From CAZXSK01 sp964642855 (GTDB taxonomy: Bacteria > Planctomycetota > Phycisphaerae > SM23-33): a stretch of 64,000 nt of DNA. The DNA is taken from assembly GCA_964642855.1 (NCBI GenBank), contig CAZXSK010000006.1, positions 1-64,000 on the forward strand, given 5' to 3'. This document shows positions 16,235 to 24,168 of the stretch, in pieces. The position numbers and the translations under genes are program-made. Within the stretch, counting starts at the first letter, position 1; every line of letters begins with the position of its first letter. The notes under the pieces were generated by a model that made no database searches, was not told where the DNA came from, and saw nothing but the letters and a program-made list of their open reading frames with translations.

Positions 16235-16945
16235 ATGAACATTGCCGCCCTGATGCACGTGCCGTTCGAAACCCCCGCAGCGATCGGCGAGTGGGCCACC
16301 GCCCGCCATCACGAGTTGACCGAATTCCACCTGTACGACCGCCAGTCGCCTCCTGCAATCGACGACTTCGACTGGCTGGTGACCCTCGGCGGGCCGATCA
16401 GCGTCCACGACGTGGACACCGTGGCCTTCCTGGCCGGGGAGAAGCAGTTTCTCCGAAGAGCGATCGATGCCGGCAAGGTGTGCGTGGGCACCTGCCTTGG
16501 CGCCCAACTCCTGGCCGAAGCGCTCGGAGCGACCGTGGCGTCCAACCGGCAGACCGAGATCGGCTGGTACGAAGTTCGCCTGACCGAGGAAGGAAAGAGC
16601 AGCGATCTGCTCGCCGGCGTGCCAGCTGCATTCCCCGCACCCCACTGGCATGGCGAGACATTCGGGATCCCCCCGCGCGCACTCCGCCTGGCCGAAAGCG
16701 ACGCGACCGACAACCAGGCATTCTACAGGCCACCGAACGTGCTGGGCCTGCAGTTCCATCCGGAGTACACCTCGCGAAGCCTGGAGCTGATGGTCGAACA
16801 CTGCTCGCATGAACTGGTCGACGGGCCTTACGTACAGTCCGCAGGTGAGATCCTCACTGCGCCGGAGCGAACAAGGACGACCCACGCCGTGCTCTTCTCG
16901 ATGCTCGACCAGCTGGCAGCGATCAACGGCTGTTCGGATCGGTAG
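16235..16945 (+). CDS. Class I glutamine amidotransferase (GMP-synthase-like)
   Basis: A 236-aa stand-alone type-1 glutamine amidotransferase. The nucleophile Cys is C87 in GTCLGAQLLA, and the catalytic His/Glu are in QFHPEYT; the oxyanion strand TLGGP is near residue 50. Such proteins release ammonia from glutamine or hydrolyse gamma-glutamyl compounds. It lies 22 bases after modC on the same strand with its own AGAGG site, so it is probably the last gene of the nif-mod transcript. A link to nitrogen status is tempting but not shown by the sequence. Its tail overlaps the convergent znuA-like gene by 23 bases. Confidence 0.8.
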   Translation: MNIAALMHVPFETPAAIGEWATARHHELTEFHLYDRQSPPAIDDFDWLVTLGGPISVHDVDTVAFLAGEKQFLRRAIDAGKVCVGTCLGAQLLAEALGATVASNRQTEIGWYEVRLTEEGKSSDLLAGVPAAFPAPHWHGETFGIPPRALRLAESDATDNQAFYRPPNVLGLQFHPEYTSRSLELMVEHCSHELVDGPYVQSAGEILTAPERTRTTHAVLFSMLDQLAAINGCSDR

Positions 16946-17915
16946 CCGGCTGCTGCGACCCCAATGCCTCGCGGACAGCGCGGGCGACATTGCGAAGGTT
17001 GGCGACGTAGTCCTTCGCGAGCGGATCAACCCGCACCACAGCCACGTTCAACTGCCGGCGGATGGATTCGACGGTCGACTGGCCGAGCTGAGGCTGGACG
17101 AACAGCACCCGCGTTCCCTCTGCCCGGGCCTGCTGGATCAGCTCGGCAAGGTGCCTGCTTCCCTGGTCGCTCAGGCCTTGCGACTCGACGGCCACCTGCC
17201 GCAGGCCGTACTCCCGGGCGAAGTAACCGAACGCCGGATGGTAGACCAGCAACGTGCGTCCACGCAGGGGCTGGAGCGCCTCGCGGACGTCGGCGTGAAG
17301 GCGGTCGAGCTCAGCCTGGAAGGCAGCGAGGTTCTCGCGGTAGGCTTCTGCGCGGGCGGGGTCGAGTTCGATGAGCGTCTCGGCGATGGCGGCAACATGC
17401 CGTTTGGCGAGCACCGGCGACATCCAGGTGTGCGGATCCATCTCGCCATGGTGATGAGCATCCTCATGGTCGCCATGCCGGCTGTCTTCGTGGTCGTGGT
17501 GGTCGTGGCTCCCGGTTGAGGGGTCATGATGCTCGCCATGCCCGGATGGTCGGAGACGACGGATACCTCGCGAGGTGTCGACGATCTTCGGCCCGTCGTC
17601 GGGCAGTTTGGCGACGAGGACTTCTTCGAAGGGCATTCCTGCCGTAAAGAATACGTCGGCAGTCTCCAGGCCGGCGCGCTGGCGGGGCGAGAGCGTAAAG
17701 GTGTGCGGATTCTCGCCTGGACCGACCAGCACGCGGACATCAACGTGCTCCCCGCCGATGCGTTCGACGAAACCCGCCTGGGGCAGGAGACTGGCGTAGA
17801 TGCGGAGCTTGCCCTTCTGCCAGTCCGGACCGCCTCTATCAGAATCGCAGCCGACAAGGGCAGCCAAGACAAGCGACAGCAGAAATCGCATCAGGGTTGG
17901 AATGGTCTTGCTCAC
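16923..17915 (-). CDS. Zinc ABC transporter substrate-binding lipoprotein (ZnuA-like)
   Basis: A 330-aa metal-binding lipoprotein of the cluster A-I receptors. The signal ends at C23 (ALVGC). The metal ligand region ENPHTF (H71), a His-rich loop at about 126-157, DPHTWMSP and VYHPAFGYF mark a zinc rather than manganese receptor. GTG at 17915 is chosen because it has CTGGAG upstream and overlaps the preceding gene's stop as GTGA. No permease or ATPase (ZnuB/C) is next to it in the window, so the rest of the transporter must be elsewhere or the protein may act as a scavenger. Confidence 0.85.
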   Translation of the reverse strand: MSKTIPTLMRFLLSLVLAALVGCDSDRGGPDWQKGKLRIYASLLPQAGFVERIGGEHVDVRVLVGPGENPHTFTLSPRQRAGLETADVFFTAGMPFEEVLVAKLPDDGPKIVDTSRGIRRLRPSGHGEHHDPSTGSHDHHDHEDSRHGDHEDAHHHGEMDPHTWMSPVLAKRHVAAIAETLIELDPARAEAYRENLAAFQAELDRLHADVREALQPLRGRTLLVYHPAFGYFAREYGLRQVAVESQGLSDQGSRHLAELIQQARAEGTRVLFVQPQLGQSTVESIRRQLNVAVVRVDPLAKDYVANLRNVARAVREALGSQQPATDPNSR

Positions 17916-18178
17916 GGGTGTTTCTCCAGATCGCAGGTCAGGTGTCGCTGATGGCAGTCGGGGCATTCGACGACGGCATGTCTGCGGGCGAAGGCTTCCC
18001 AATGCTCCCGCTGGGAAGGGGTGAGGACGCCGGCTCCCATGCAGACGGGGCAGACGCTGCTGATGGCGGCGAGCACGGCCTGGCGGATGAACCGCGACCG
18101 GTTCGGCACGGATTGCAGGGCTTCGGCTAGTTCGGAATCGACCTTGAACGTGATGACTTCCTGTTTGGGGCTGGGCAT
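17912..18178 (-). CDS. Ribbon-helix-helix regulator with C-terminal zinc ribbon
   Basis: An 88-aa protein. Residues 5-40 look like a CopG/Arc ribbon-helix-helix DNA-binding domain (EVITFKVDSELAEAL, NRSRFIRQAVLAAI). Residues 43-75 hold two CxxC pairs (CPVC and CPDC), typical of a structural or sensory zinc ribbon, with a further Cys at 82. It starts at ATG 18178 behind AAGGAG and is translationally coupled to the znuA-like gene. The inferred role is a zinc-responsive repressor of its own operon, acting on the direct repeats that cover the promoter. A named family was not recognised. Confidence 0.7.
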   Translation of the reverse strand: MPSPKQEVITFKVDSELAEALQSVPNRSRFIRQAVLAAISSVCPVCMGAGVLTPSQREHWEAFARRHAVVECPDCHQRHLTCDLEKHP

Positions 18179-18191
18179 GGCGATCTCCTTC

Positions 18192-18210
18192 TGTAATACA
18201 TTGTAATACG
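18192..18210. repeat. Tandem direct repeat over the -10 box, candidate operator
   Basis: TGTAATACATTGTAATACG contains TGTAATAC twice, 10 bases apart, i.e. one helical turn. Spacing and position over the -10 of the regulator-znuA promoter are what a ribbon-helix-helix repressor would use. Confidence 0.45.
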
Positions 18211-18228
18211 TAACATACTCTCTATCAA
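18200..18228 (-). promoter_or_regulatory. Sigma-70-type promoter of the regulator-znuA operon
   Basis: On the minus strand, TTGATA (18223-18228) and TACAAT (18200-18205) are 17 bases apart, each matching consensus at 5 of 6 positions. The start would be near 18193, leaving a short leader with AAGGAG. Confidence 0.65.
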
Positions 18229-18272
18229 CCGGACCGGCCATCCTGTCCAGGTTGCGGGACGGATTTCGGGCG

Positions 18273-18300
18273 CTGTCAACAGCCCGATTGTCGGTACAAT
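18273..18300 (+). promoter_or_regulatory. Sigma-70-type promoter of the TPR gene
   Basis: CTGTCA (18273-18278) and TACAAT (18295-18300) are 16 bases apart, about 30 bases before the TPR gene start. Confidence 0.4.
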
Positions 18301-18329
18301 AGGCTTGCAGCCTTTTCCGGAGACAAACC

Positions 18330-19478
18330 ATGACGCCCGCAGGCAGAAACCGGGATCTCTCCCTGCCGCTGACCGCCTTGGTGATGGTCTTCCTTCTCCT
18401 GCTGATGGCCGGGGTGGCGTCGTCGATCCTGGGCACATACGGAGAGCAGATCGCCGACGCGATGGGCATCCGGAAAGAGTCCGCGTACCGCCCGCGAAGT
18501 CATCGAAGCAGCGGGTGGGAGCAGACCCGCGAGATTCACAAGCGTCTTCGGGAGACGACCGACCCCAACGAAAAGGCTGAGCTCTGCACCGAGCTGCTGG
18601 AGATCAGGCCGATGTCTCCGGGGGTGCTGATCCTTCGAGGTCGGCTGTATGGGCAGATGTGCCGCCTGCCGGAATCGCTGGCGGATCTCTCCGAGGCGAT
18701 CCGTATCGCGCCCTACAACAGCGAGGCCTTCTACCTTCGGGGAATGCTCCACCGGCAGTTGCGGCGGTTCGAGCAGGCCGATGCGGATTTCTGCCGGGCC
18801 ATCGAGCTTTCGCCACTCGATGCCCGCTGTCGAGCGCTCCGCGCCCGAACCCGCGCGGAGTTGGGCCTGTGTGACCAAGCGCTTGCCGATGCGAACATGG
18901 CCGTCCTGCTGGATCCCACCGACGCCGACACCTGGCTGGTGCGGGCGACGGTTCGGAGCCTCTGCGGCATGCACAAGGAAGCGGAGAGCGATTTCCGACG
19001 GGCCCTGCAATTAGCCCCGGAAGACGCCCGGGTATTTGCGGACCGTGCGATGTGTTATCTCCGGGTGGGACAAAGCGCTTCTGCGGAGAAAGACTTCCGA
19101 CGCGCTGCGAGGTTCGTTCGCGATGACCAGCCAGAGGTGATCGAACGGTTGGCGGGGTACTACCTGCGAAACCGTAAGGGCAGGGTCGCTGCCCGTCTGC
19201 TGAACCGGGCCGTCGGGCGGCCCGGCGCGTCGCTGGAGGCATGGTGCATGCGGGCGCGGGCGCGGATGGCCCTGCAAAGACCCGCCGACGCAATGCAGGA
19301 CGTGGAAGCGTGCCTGAAGCTCTCGCCGTCGTACCCGCCTGCCTGGCGGATCAAGGCGGAACTGCATCTGGCGATGGACCAACCCGAGCTTGCCCGGACC
19401 GCTGCGCTGGTGCTCAGAGACCTCGGTGGAGACCTCACGCCCCGGCTGAAGGAACTCGCTGAGAGGCCTCCCGGCTGA
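18330..19478 (+). CDS. Membrane-anchored TPR-repeat protein
   Basis: A 382-aa protein with one N-terminal membrane helix (about residues 12-35) followed by a run of TPR repeats (for example ILRGRLYGQMCRLPESLADL, AFYLRGMLHRQLRRFEQA and ARMALQRPADAMQDV). TPRs mediate protein-protein contacts; the partner is unknown. The repeats probably lie on the outer face of the membrane. Start ATG follows CCGGAG. The gene is divergent from the zinc regulator and upstream of the PQQ-propeller gene. Confidence 0.75.
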   Translation: MTPAGRNRDLSLPLTALVMVFLLLLMAGVASSILGTYGEQIADAMGIRKESAYRPRSHRSSGWEQTREIHKRLRETTDPNEKAELCTELLEIRPMSPGVLILRGRLYGQMCRLPESLADLSEAIRIAPYNSEAFYLRGMLHRQLRRFEQADADFCRAIELSPLDARCRALRARTRAELGLCDQALADANMAVLLDPTDADTWLVRATVRSLCGMHKEAESDFRRALQLAPEDARVFADRAMCYLRVGQSASAEKDFRRAARFVRDDQPEVIERLAGYYLRNRKGRVAARLLNRAVGRPGASLEAWCMRARARMALQRPADAMQDVEACLKLSPSYPPAWRIKAELHLAMDQPELARTAALVLRDLGGDLTPRLKELAERPPG

Positions 19479-19481
19479 CCG

Positions 19482-19497
19482 CGGCACGTTTCATGCT
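19482..19497 (+). promoter_or_regulatory. Candidate sigma-54 promoter before the PQQ-propeller gene
   Basis: CGGCACGTTTCATGCT matches TGGCACG-N4-TTGCW at all but two positions, with GG-N10-GC spacing exact. It overlaps the sigma-70-like element that begins at 19497. Confidence 0.4.
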
Positions 19498-19524
19498 TGC
19501 CTGAAGTGGGAAATATGGCATAAT
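19497..19524 (+). promoter_or_regulatory. Sigma-70-like promoter before the PQQ-propeller gene
   Basis: TTGCCT (19497-19502) and CATAAT (19519-19524) with a 16-base spacer, about 80 bases upstream of the start codon. Confidence 0.35.
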
Positions 19525-19604
19525 GTGTTTCCCGCCGGAGGGGTTGGATATCGCCTGGTCACTCCCGCCTGCCTGCAGTGCAGGATATCTATGGAGGTTT
19601 CACC

Positions 19605-21047
19605 ATGTTGCGCAGAGCCTGTTCTCTCTCCGTGTTGTCCGCCTTTTTACTGTTGGTGATCGTTACTCACATCGTGCCCTGCCAGGCTGGCAGCCCGGTC
19701 GGCTGGCGAACCGACGGCTCGGGCAAGTATCCCGACGCCACCCCGCCCCGCCAGTGGTCGCCGGAGACCAACGTCGTCTGGAAACAGGAAGTCCCGAGCT
19801 GGTCCAACTCAACCCCTGCCGTTCTCGATGACCGCCTGTTTGTCGGCAGTGAGCCGACGACACTGCTCTGCCTTTCGACGTCCGACGGGAAGATCCTCTG
19901 GCAGGCGACCCATGATTACGGCGACCTCTACGAAGGTACCAAGGCCAGGGAAGTCGCCGAGAAGATCGCCAAGGCGAAGGAACTGGGCGACAAATGGGAG
20001 GCGGCTCGCCGGCAGGTCAAGAAGCTTGAGAAGGATGTTCGCCGACTCAAGAGCGACCCGAATTCCTCCAAGCAGGAGATCCAGCAGGCGGAGAAGTCCC
20101 TCGTTACCGCCAAAATGGACGAAGACGCCATCCGCGACCTTGTGAAACCCTATCGCCAGTGGGAAATGCCCCGCACCCACGGGGGCAACGGCTACTCCAC
20201 GCCGACTCCGGTGACCGATGGCAAGTCCGTGTGGGCACTGTTCGGAAATGGCGTGGCCTCCTGCCACGGCATTGACGGCCAGCGCAGGTGGATCCGCCTG
20301 GTGGACCAACCAACCCGTGGTTGGGGCCACAGCGCATCGCCCCTTCTGGCGGCAGGCAAGCTGCTGGTGCACATCAAGGACCTCGTCGCGCTGGACCCTG
20401 CCAGCGGCAAGGAGCTTTGGCGTGCGAAGGTGCGTCCGTCATGGGGTACACCGGTGCATGCGAAGATCGACGGGGTGGACGTGGCGATCACGCCTTCAGG
20501 CGACGTCGTACGACTGGCCGACGGGGAGATCCTCGCCTCGCGCATCTCCAAGCTGGACTATGCAGCTCCGATTGTCGAGGGCGACATGGCATACTTCCTG
20601 CAGAACAAGGGCAAGGCGCTGAAGCTTTCGATCTCTGACGATGGCGAGTTTTCCACCGAGGAGCTCTGGCAGACCGAGCCCAAGCGAGATCGCTACTACG
20701 CTTCGGGCGTGCTGCACGAGGGCATGCTGTACTGCATCACGCAGAAGGGCCTGTTCAGCGCGATCGATGCGAGCAACGGCAAAATCGTCTACGAGAAACA
20801 GCCGGACCTCGGCAGGGGCAAAATCTATCCGAGCATTGTCTTGGCCGGTGAGTTGCTGCTCGTCTCCAGCGAGGGCGGCACGATGGTGCTGATCCAGCCC
20901 GGACGAGAGTACAAAGCCGTCGGGAAGAACCAACTGGAATCCACCCGCAGCACGCCGGTGTTCCACGACGGCAGGATGTACGTCCGAGGCAAGAAGCACG
21001 TGTACTGCATCGCCAAAACGGAAACTGCCTCGGCCGACGGCGAGTGA
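19605..21047 (+). CDS. Secreted PQQ-like beta-propeller protein with coiled-coil insertion
   Basis: A 480-aa protein with a signal peptide (about residues 1-31, ending CQAG). It has repeated propeller blades of the PQQ/BamB type (LLCLSTSDGKILWQ, LVALDPASGKELW, FSAIDASNGKIVYE). Residues about 115-185 form a charged helical insertion (AREVAEKIAKAKELG, RRQVKKLEKDVRRLK) predicted as coiled coil, not part of a normal propeller. The start at 19605 has GGAGG. Typical planctomycete relatives are secreted and uncharacterised; no PQQ enzyme residues were identified, so catalysis is unlikely. Confidence 0.75.
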   Translation: MLRRACSLSVLSAFLLLVIVTHIVPCQAGSPVGWRTDGSGKYPDATPPRQWSPETNVVWKQEVPSWSNSTPAVLDDRLFVGSEPTTLLCLSTSDGKILWQATHDYGDLYEGTKAREVAEKIAKAKELGDKWEAARRQVKKLEKDVRRLKSDPNSSKQEIQQAEKSLVTAKMDEDAIRDLVKPYRQWEMPRTHGGNGYSTPTPVTDGKSVWALFGNGVASCHGIDGQRRWIRLVDQPTRGWGHSASPLLAAGKLLVHIKDLVALDPASGKELWRAKVRPSWGTPVHAKIDGVDVAITPSGDVVRLADGEILASRISKLDYAAPIVEGDMAYFLQNKGKALKLSISDDGEFSTEELWQTEPKRDRYYASGVLHEGMLYCITQKGLFSAIDASNGKIVYEKQPDLGRGKIYPSIVLAGELLLVSSEGGTMVLIQPGREYKAVGKNQLESTRSTPVFHDGRMYVRGKKHVYCIAKTETASADGE

Positions 21048-21255
21048 CACTCACCACTCGCCACAGTATCGCTGGCAGTGTACGGGCGAAGACGTGCGCC
21101 GAGCTGCTGCAAGGCGCATGGATGCTCCATCGCAGCCCAGAGAACTGAAGTGATTGGGCCTCCGCCAAGTAGCGGTGCACGGAGCCAGTCGCTTTCGGAA
21201 CCGGCTGGCGGGTTTGGCCGATCTTGACACTTCGGGGTGGGGCAGGAGAGTCGCC

Positions 21256-22041
21256 ATGACCGCAGGAACCCGCTTCCGTGTACGCGGCTTTACGCTGATC
21301 GAACTGCTGGTCGTGATCGCCATCATCGCGCTGCTGGTGAGCATCCTCCTGCCGTCGCTCGCCAAGGCCCGTGCGATGGCCAAGACGGTCCGATGCACGA
21401 CCAACCTTCACGCAATCGCCCGTGCCACGCACCTGTACGCAGCCGAGTACAAGGGCATGGTCCCACGCGAGTCGTTCAGCGACCGGTACCCGATCTTCTA
21501 CGTCGCGCTGTCGCCCTATCTGGGCGGTCCGACCGTGCCGATTGACAAGGTTTACTGGAGTCTGGGCAAGGTCACCAAGGAGCAGTCCATCGATACCGTG
21601 TACAACGATCTGATGTACAACCTGGAAGCCTTCCGCTGCCCCTCGACGGACACGGATCTCTACCGGCTGGGCTACGCGATCAACAACTTCAACTTTGAGG
21701 CCTATCGCCGCCGGGGCGTGTCGTGGTCCAACGACGCAGCCTCCAGCATCGACGACGTGCTTCGCCCGTCGGAGGTGCTCTACATCGGTGAGGCAAACCA
21801 CGACTATCTCGAGCCCAGGCACTTCAACCGGTACGACATGTATCGTTTCTCGCAGACGCCGTTCAACCACCGCGGCGAGGAAATGAACCAGCCTCGCATG
21901 ATCCGGGCAAAGGACAAGCGCCACTTCGGCCGGACGACGATCGTGTGTTTCGACGGTCACGCCGAACCGCGCGAGCTGATCGCCTCGGAGTTTCCGCCGA
22001 CGCTCTACAACCCCTGGTGGGGCAGTTACCAGCGCGATTGA
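21256..22041 (+). CDS. Pseudopilin-like protein with prepilin leader
   Basis: A 261-aa protein with a short basic leader, then RVRG^FTLIELLVVIAIIALLVSILLPSL, the type IV prepilin-peptidase site and hydrophobic helix (motif described; key residues G, F+1 and E+5 present). The C-terminus has a VCFDGHAE stretch like the H-X9-DG pseudopilins that planctomycetes carry in large numbers. It would be processed by PilD and exported by a type II/IV-pilus-like machine; function unknown. ATG 21256 with GGAGAG is chosen; a longer frame from 21154 hides the leader. Confidence 0.85.
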   Translation: MTAGTRFRVRGFTLIELLVVIAIIALLVSILLPSLAKARAMAKTVRCTTNLHAIARATHLYAAEYKGMVPRESFSDRYPIFYVALSPYLGGPTVPIDKVYWSLGKVTKEQSIDTVYNDLMYNLEAFRCPSTDTDLYRLGYAINNFNFEAYRRRGVSWSNDAASSIDDVLRPSEVLYIGEANHDYLEPRHFNRYDMYRFSQTPFNHRGEEMNQPRMIRAKDKRHFGRTTIVCFDGHAEPRELIASEFPPTLYNPWWGSYQRD

Positions 22042-22052
22042 CGTCGGCGGGG

Positions 22053-23159
22053 TCAGCCTCGTCCGAGTGCGGCCAGGGGCATCTCGTGCGACTCCGCCAC
22101 GGGCGGCGAGGTGATCTCGCCCTCCACGATGCTCACCCCGGCGGCGAAGCCTTCGTCCTCTTCCGCTGCGCGCTGCCAACCCTTCTCAGCCAGCCGCAAC
22201 GCGTATGGCAACGTGGCGTTGGTCAGGGCGAGGGTAGACGTGCGGGGTACGGCTCCGGGCATGTTGGCTACGCAGTAGTGGATTACACCGTCGACCTCGA
22301 AAGTCGGCTTCTGGTGCGTGGTAGGCCGGGAGGTCTCCACGCAGCCACCCTGGTCGACGCCCACGTCCACGATCACCGACCCGCGTGGCATCCGGCGGAG
22401 ATCCTCGCGCGACACCAGCATCGGCGTCCTCCCTCCGGGCAGCAGCACCGCCCCGATGACCAGATCGGCCAGGGGCAGAAGGTTCCGGATGCTCCACTTG
22501 CTGGACATCTCGGTACGCACGTTGGCGGGCATGATGTCCGACAGGTAGCGAAGGCGATCGAGGTCCACGTCGAGGATCACGACGTGTGAGCCCATCCCGG
22601 CAGCCATCTTCGCAGCCTGGGTGCCCACCACCCCCCCACCGAGAATCAGCACCGTTCCGGCGTTGACCCCGGGCACGCCGCCCAGCAGCACACCGCGACC
22701 CCCGGCGGAACGCTCCAGGCAGCGGGCGCCGACCTGAACGGCCATTCTTCCGGCAACCTCGCTCATCGGTGTCAGCAGCGGCAGGCGCCCCTCGGAGTCG
22801 AAGATCGTCTCGTAAGCGATCGCCGTTGCGCCGGTGGCAGCTACGCCCTCGGTAAGCTCCCGGCTGGCGGCGAAATGGAAGTACGTGAACATCACCTGCC
22901 CCCGTTTCATCCGCTGCCACTCGACCGGCTGGGGCTCCTTGACCTTCATCACCATTTCTGCGTCGAAGGCATCCTCGGCCGAGGGCACGATCGTCCCGCC
23001 GTGGGCGCGGTAATCGTCATCGACGAAACCGCTGCCTTCCCCCGCGCCGGCCTGGATCCGCACGTCATGCCCGCGTTCGGAAAGCACCTCGCATCCGGCG
23101 GGGGTCAGCGCAACGCGGTACTCGTCTTCCTTGATCTCCCTTGGCACACCAATGATCAT
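22053..23159 (-). CDS. ald: Alanine dehydrogenase
   Basis: A 368-aa NAD-dependent enzyme converting L-alanine to pyruvate and ammonia, or the reverse under high ammonium. It begins MIIGVPREIKEDEYRVAL, with R15, K74 (KVKEP) and H95 (TYFHFA) at the substrate positions. GGGVVGTQAA near residue 174 is the NAD loop, and ANMPGAVPRTST is the C-terminal signature. Length is normal. It is convergent with the pseudopilin gene. Confidence 0.95.
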   Translation of the reverse strand: MIIGVPREIKEDEYRVALTPAGCEVLSERGHDVRIQAGAGEGSGFVDDDYRAHGGTIVPSAEDAFDAEMVMKVKEPQPVEWQRMKRGQVMFTYFHFAASRELTEGVAATGATAIAYETIFDSEGRLPLLTPMSEVAGRMAVQVGARCLERSAGGRGVLLGGVPGVNAGTVLILGGGVVGTQAAKMAAGMGSHVVILDVDLDRLRYLSDIMPANVRTEMSSKWSIRNLLPLADLVIGAVLLPGGRTPMLVSREDLRRMPRGSVIVDVGVDQGGCVETSRPTTHQKPTFEVDGVIHYCVANMPGAVPRTSTLALTNATLPYALRLAEKGWQRAAEEDEGFAAGVSIVEGEITSPPVAESHEMPLAALGRG

Positions 23160-23220
23160 TCGTTTGTCTCCGTACTGGCTTTCCGGTTGGCGCCCGCGAC
23201 AGGCTGACCGGCTGGTTGAT

Positions 23221-23619
23221 CTACTTCAGCCAGGGCGTCTGTTTGCTCTGGGCGGTGTACTCGTGCAACTCGACGCGGTTGCCGTCCGGGTCGGTAATCC
23301 AGGCTTGGTAGCTGTTGTCCGAGCCCATCTTGTAACCCGTTACTTCGACTCCCTTGTCCGCAAGTTGTTCCATGGTCGACTTGAGATTGTCCACCTCCAG
23401 GCAGACGTGCCGATAGGACTGACCCTCCGCCGGCTGGGACAACTCGCCGCGGAACAGTTCGATGAAGTTCCTGCCCCCCACGTGCAGGTAGATTCCGAAC
23501 CGCTCGCCCTGGTCGTTGATGAAGTCGAAGGCCTCGGTGAACCCCAGCCTGCTGTAGAAATCGATCGAGGCGTCGAGGTCGCTTACGGTGAAGCATACGT
23601 GGGCAATACCGGTGATCAT
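23221..23619 (-). CDS. VOC/glyoxalase-superfamily protein
   Basis: A 132-aa protein made of two beta-alpha-beta-beta-beta modules of the vicinal-oxygen-chelate fold. It begins ITGIAHVCFTVSDLDASIDFY; metal-ligand candidates are the His of IAHVCF, the Glu of FIELF, the His of YRHVCLEV and the Glu of RVELHEY. It could be a lactoylglutathione lyase-like enzyme or a lyase of another substrate. GGAG precedes the ATG. It lies 61 bases upstream of ald on the same strand. Confidence 0.8.
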   Translation of the reverse strand: MITGIAHVCFTVSDLDASIDFYSRLGFTEAFDFINDQGERFGIYLHVGGRNFIELFRGELSQPAEGQSYRHVCLEVDNLKSTMEQLADKGVEVTGYKMGSDNSYQAWITDPDGNRVELHEYTAQSKQTPWLK

Positions 23620-23736
23620 GACGGGTGCTCCTGCTCTAAGGGATGCGGATTCACTCCCCTGCCCGGGTTGCCGGCAGGCTCAGCGGCACGGGCCTGCAGC
23701 GGCGATTCCTGTTCATCCGGTCTCGCAGGGGCGATG

Positions 23737-24168
23737 TCAATCGGAAACCGGGAGAATCCTATGGCCGGGTGCCGCTTGCTCCCATGAGATCGCGTGGAAC
23801 AATTTCCCGTTCAAACCCGAACCGAGGTAGAACAGGTGGGCGGGACAGCCGCAATCCGAAGCGCCCAGACGTGGAGCGGGAATGTGGGCTTCGGACGCAA
23901 GCAGGCCGGCCAACTCGCACTCTCTGCTGCGCGGCGCCTGTTCGACGATGGCGCCCAGAACCGTTCCCCGCGTGGTCAGGTAGTCGATGTGCCACCGCAG
24001 GGGTTTGTCGCGGCGGGTGTGTCGGGCTAGGCGGTGAGACAGGTTCCGCTGGGCGCTACCGACATAGACGTAGCTGCCGGCAGGGAAGCCAAATGTGCCC
24101 AGCCCGCCAACCCGGATGCGTGATCCTGCCGCCAGCCGGACTATCAGCAGGTATACGCCGCTATCCAT
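23737..24168 (-). CDS. Uri-type GIY-YIG-like nuclease (DUF123)
   Basis: A 143-aa protein of the DUF123/Uri family: it opens SGVYLLIVRL, has GSYVYVGSAQRNLSHRLARH (GIY-YIG-like core with YVGSA and R) and a CGCPAHLFY segment near the end. Similar domains are found alone or fused to endonuclease III, suggesting DNA repair. Its start overlaps the end of prmC by eight bases, so the two are cotranscribed. Confidence 0.75.
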   Translation of the reverse strand: MDSGVYLLIVRLAAGSRIRVGGLGTFGFPAGSYVYVGSAQRNLSHRLARHTRRDKPLRWHIDYLTTRGTVLGAIVEQAPRSRECELAGLLASEAHIPAPRLGASDCGCPAHLFYLGSGLNGKLFHAISWEQAAPGHRILPVSD

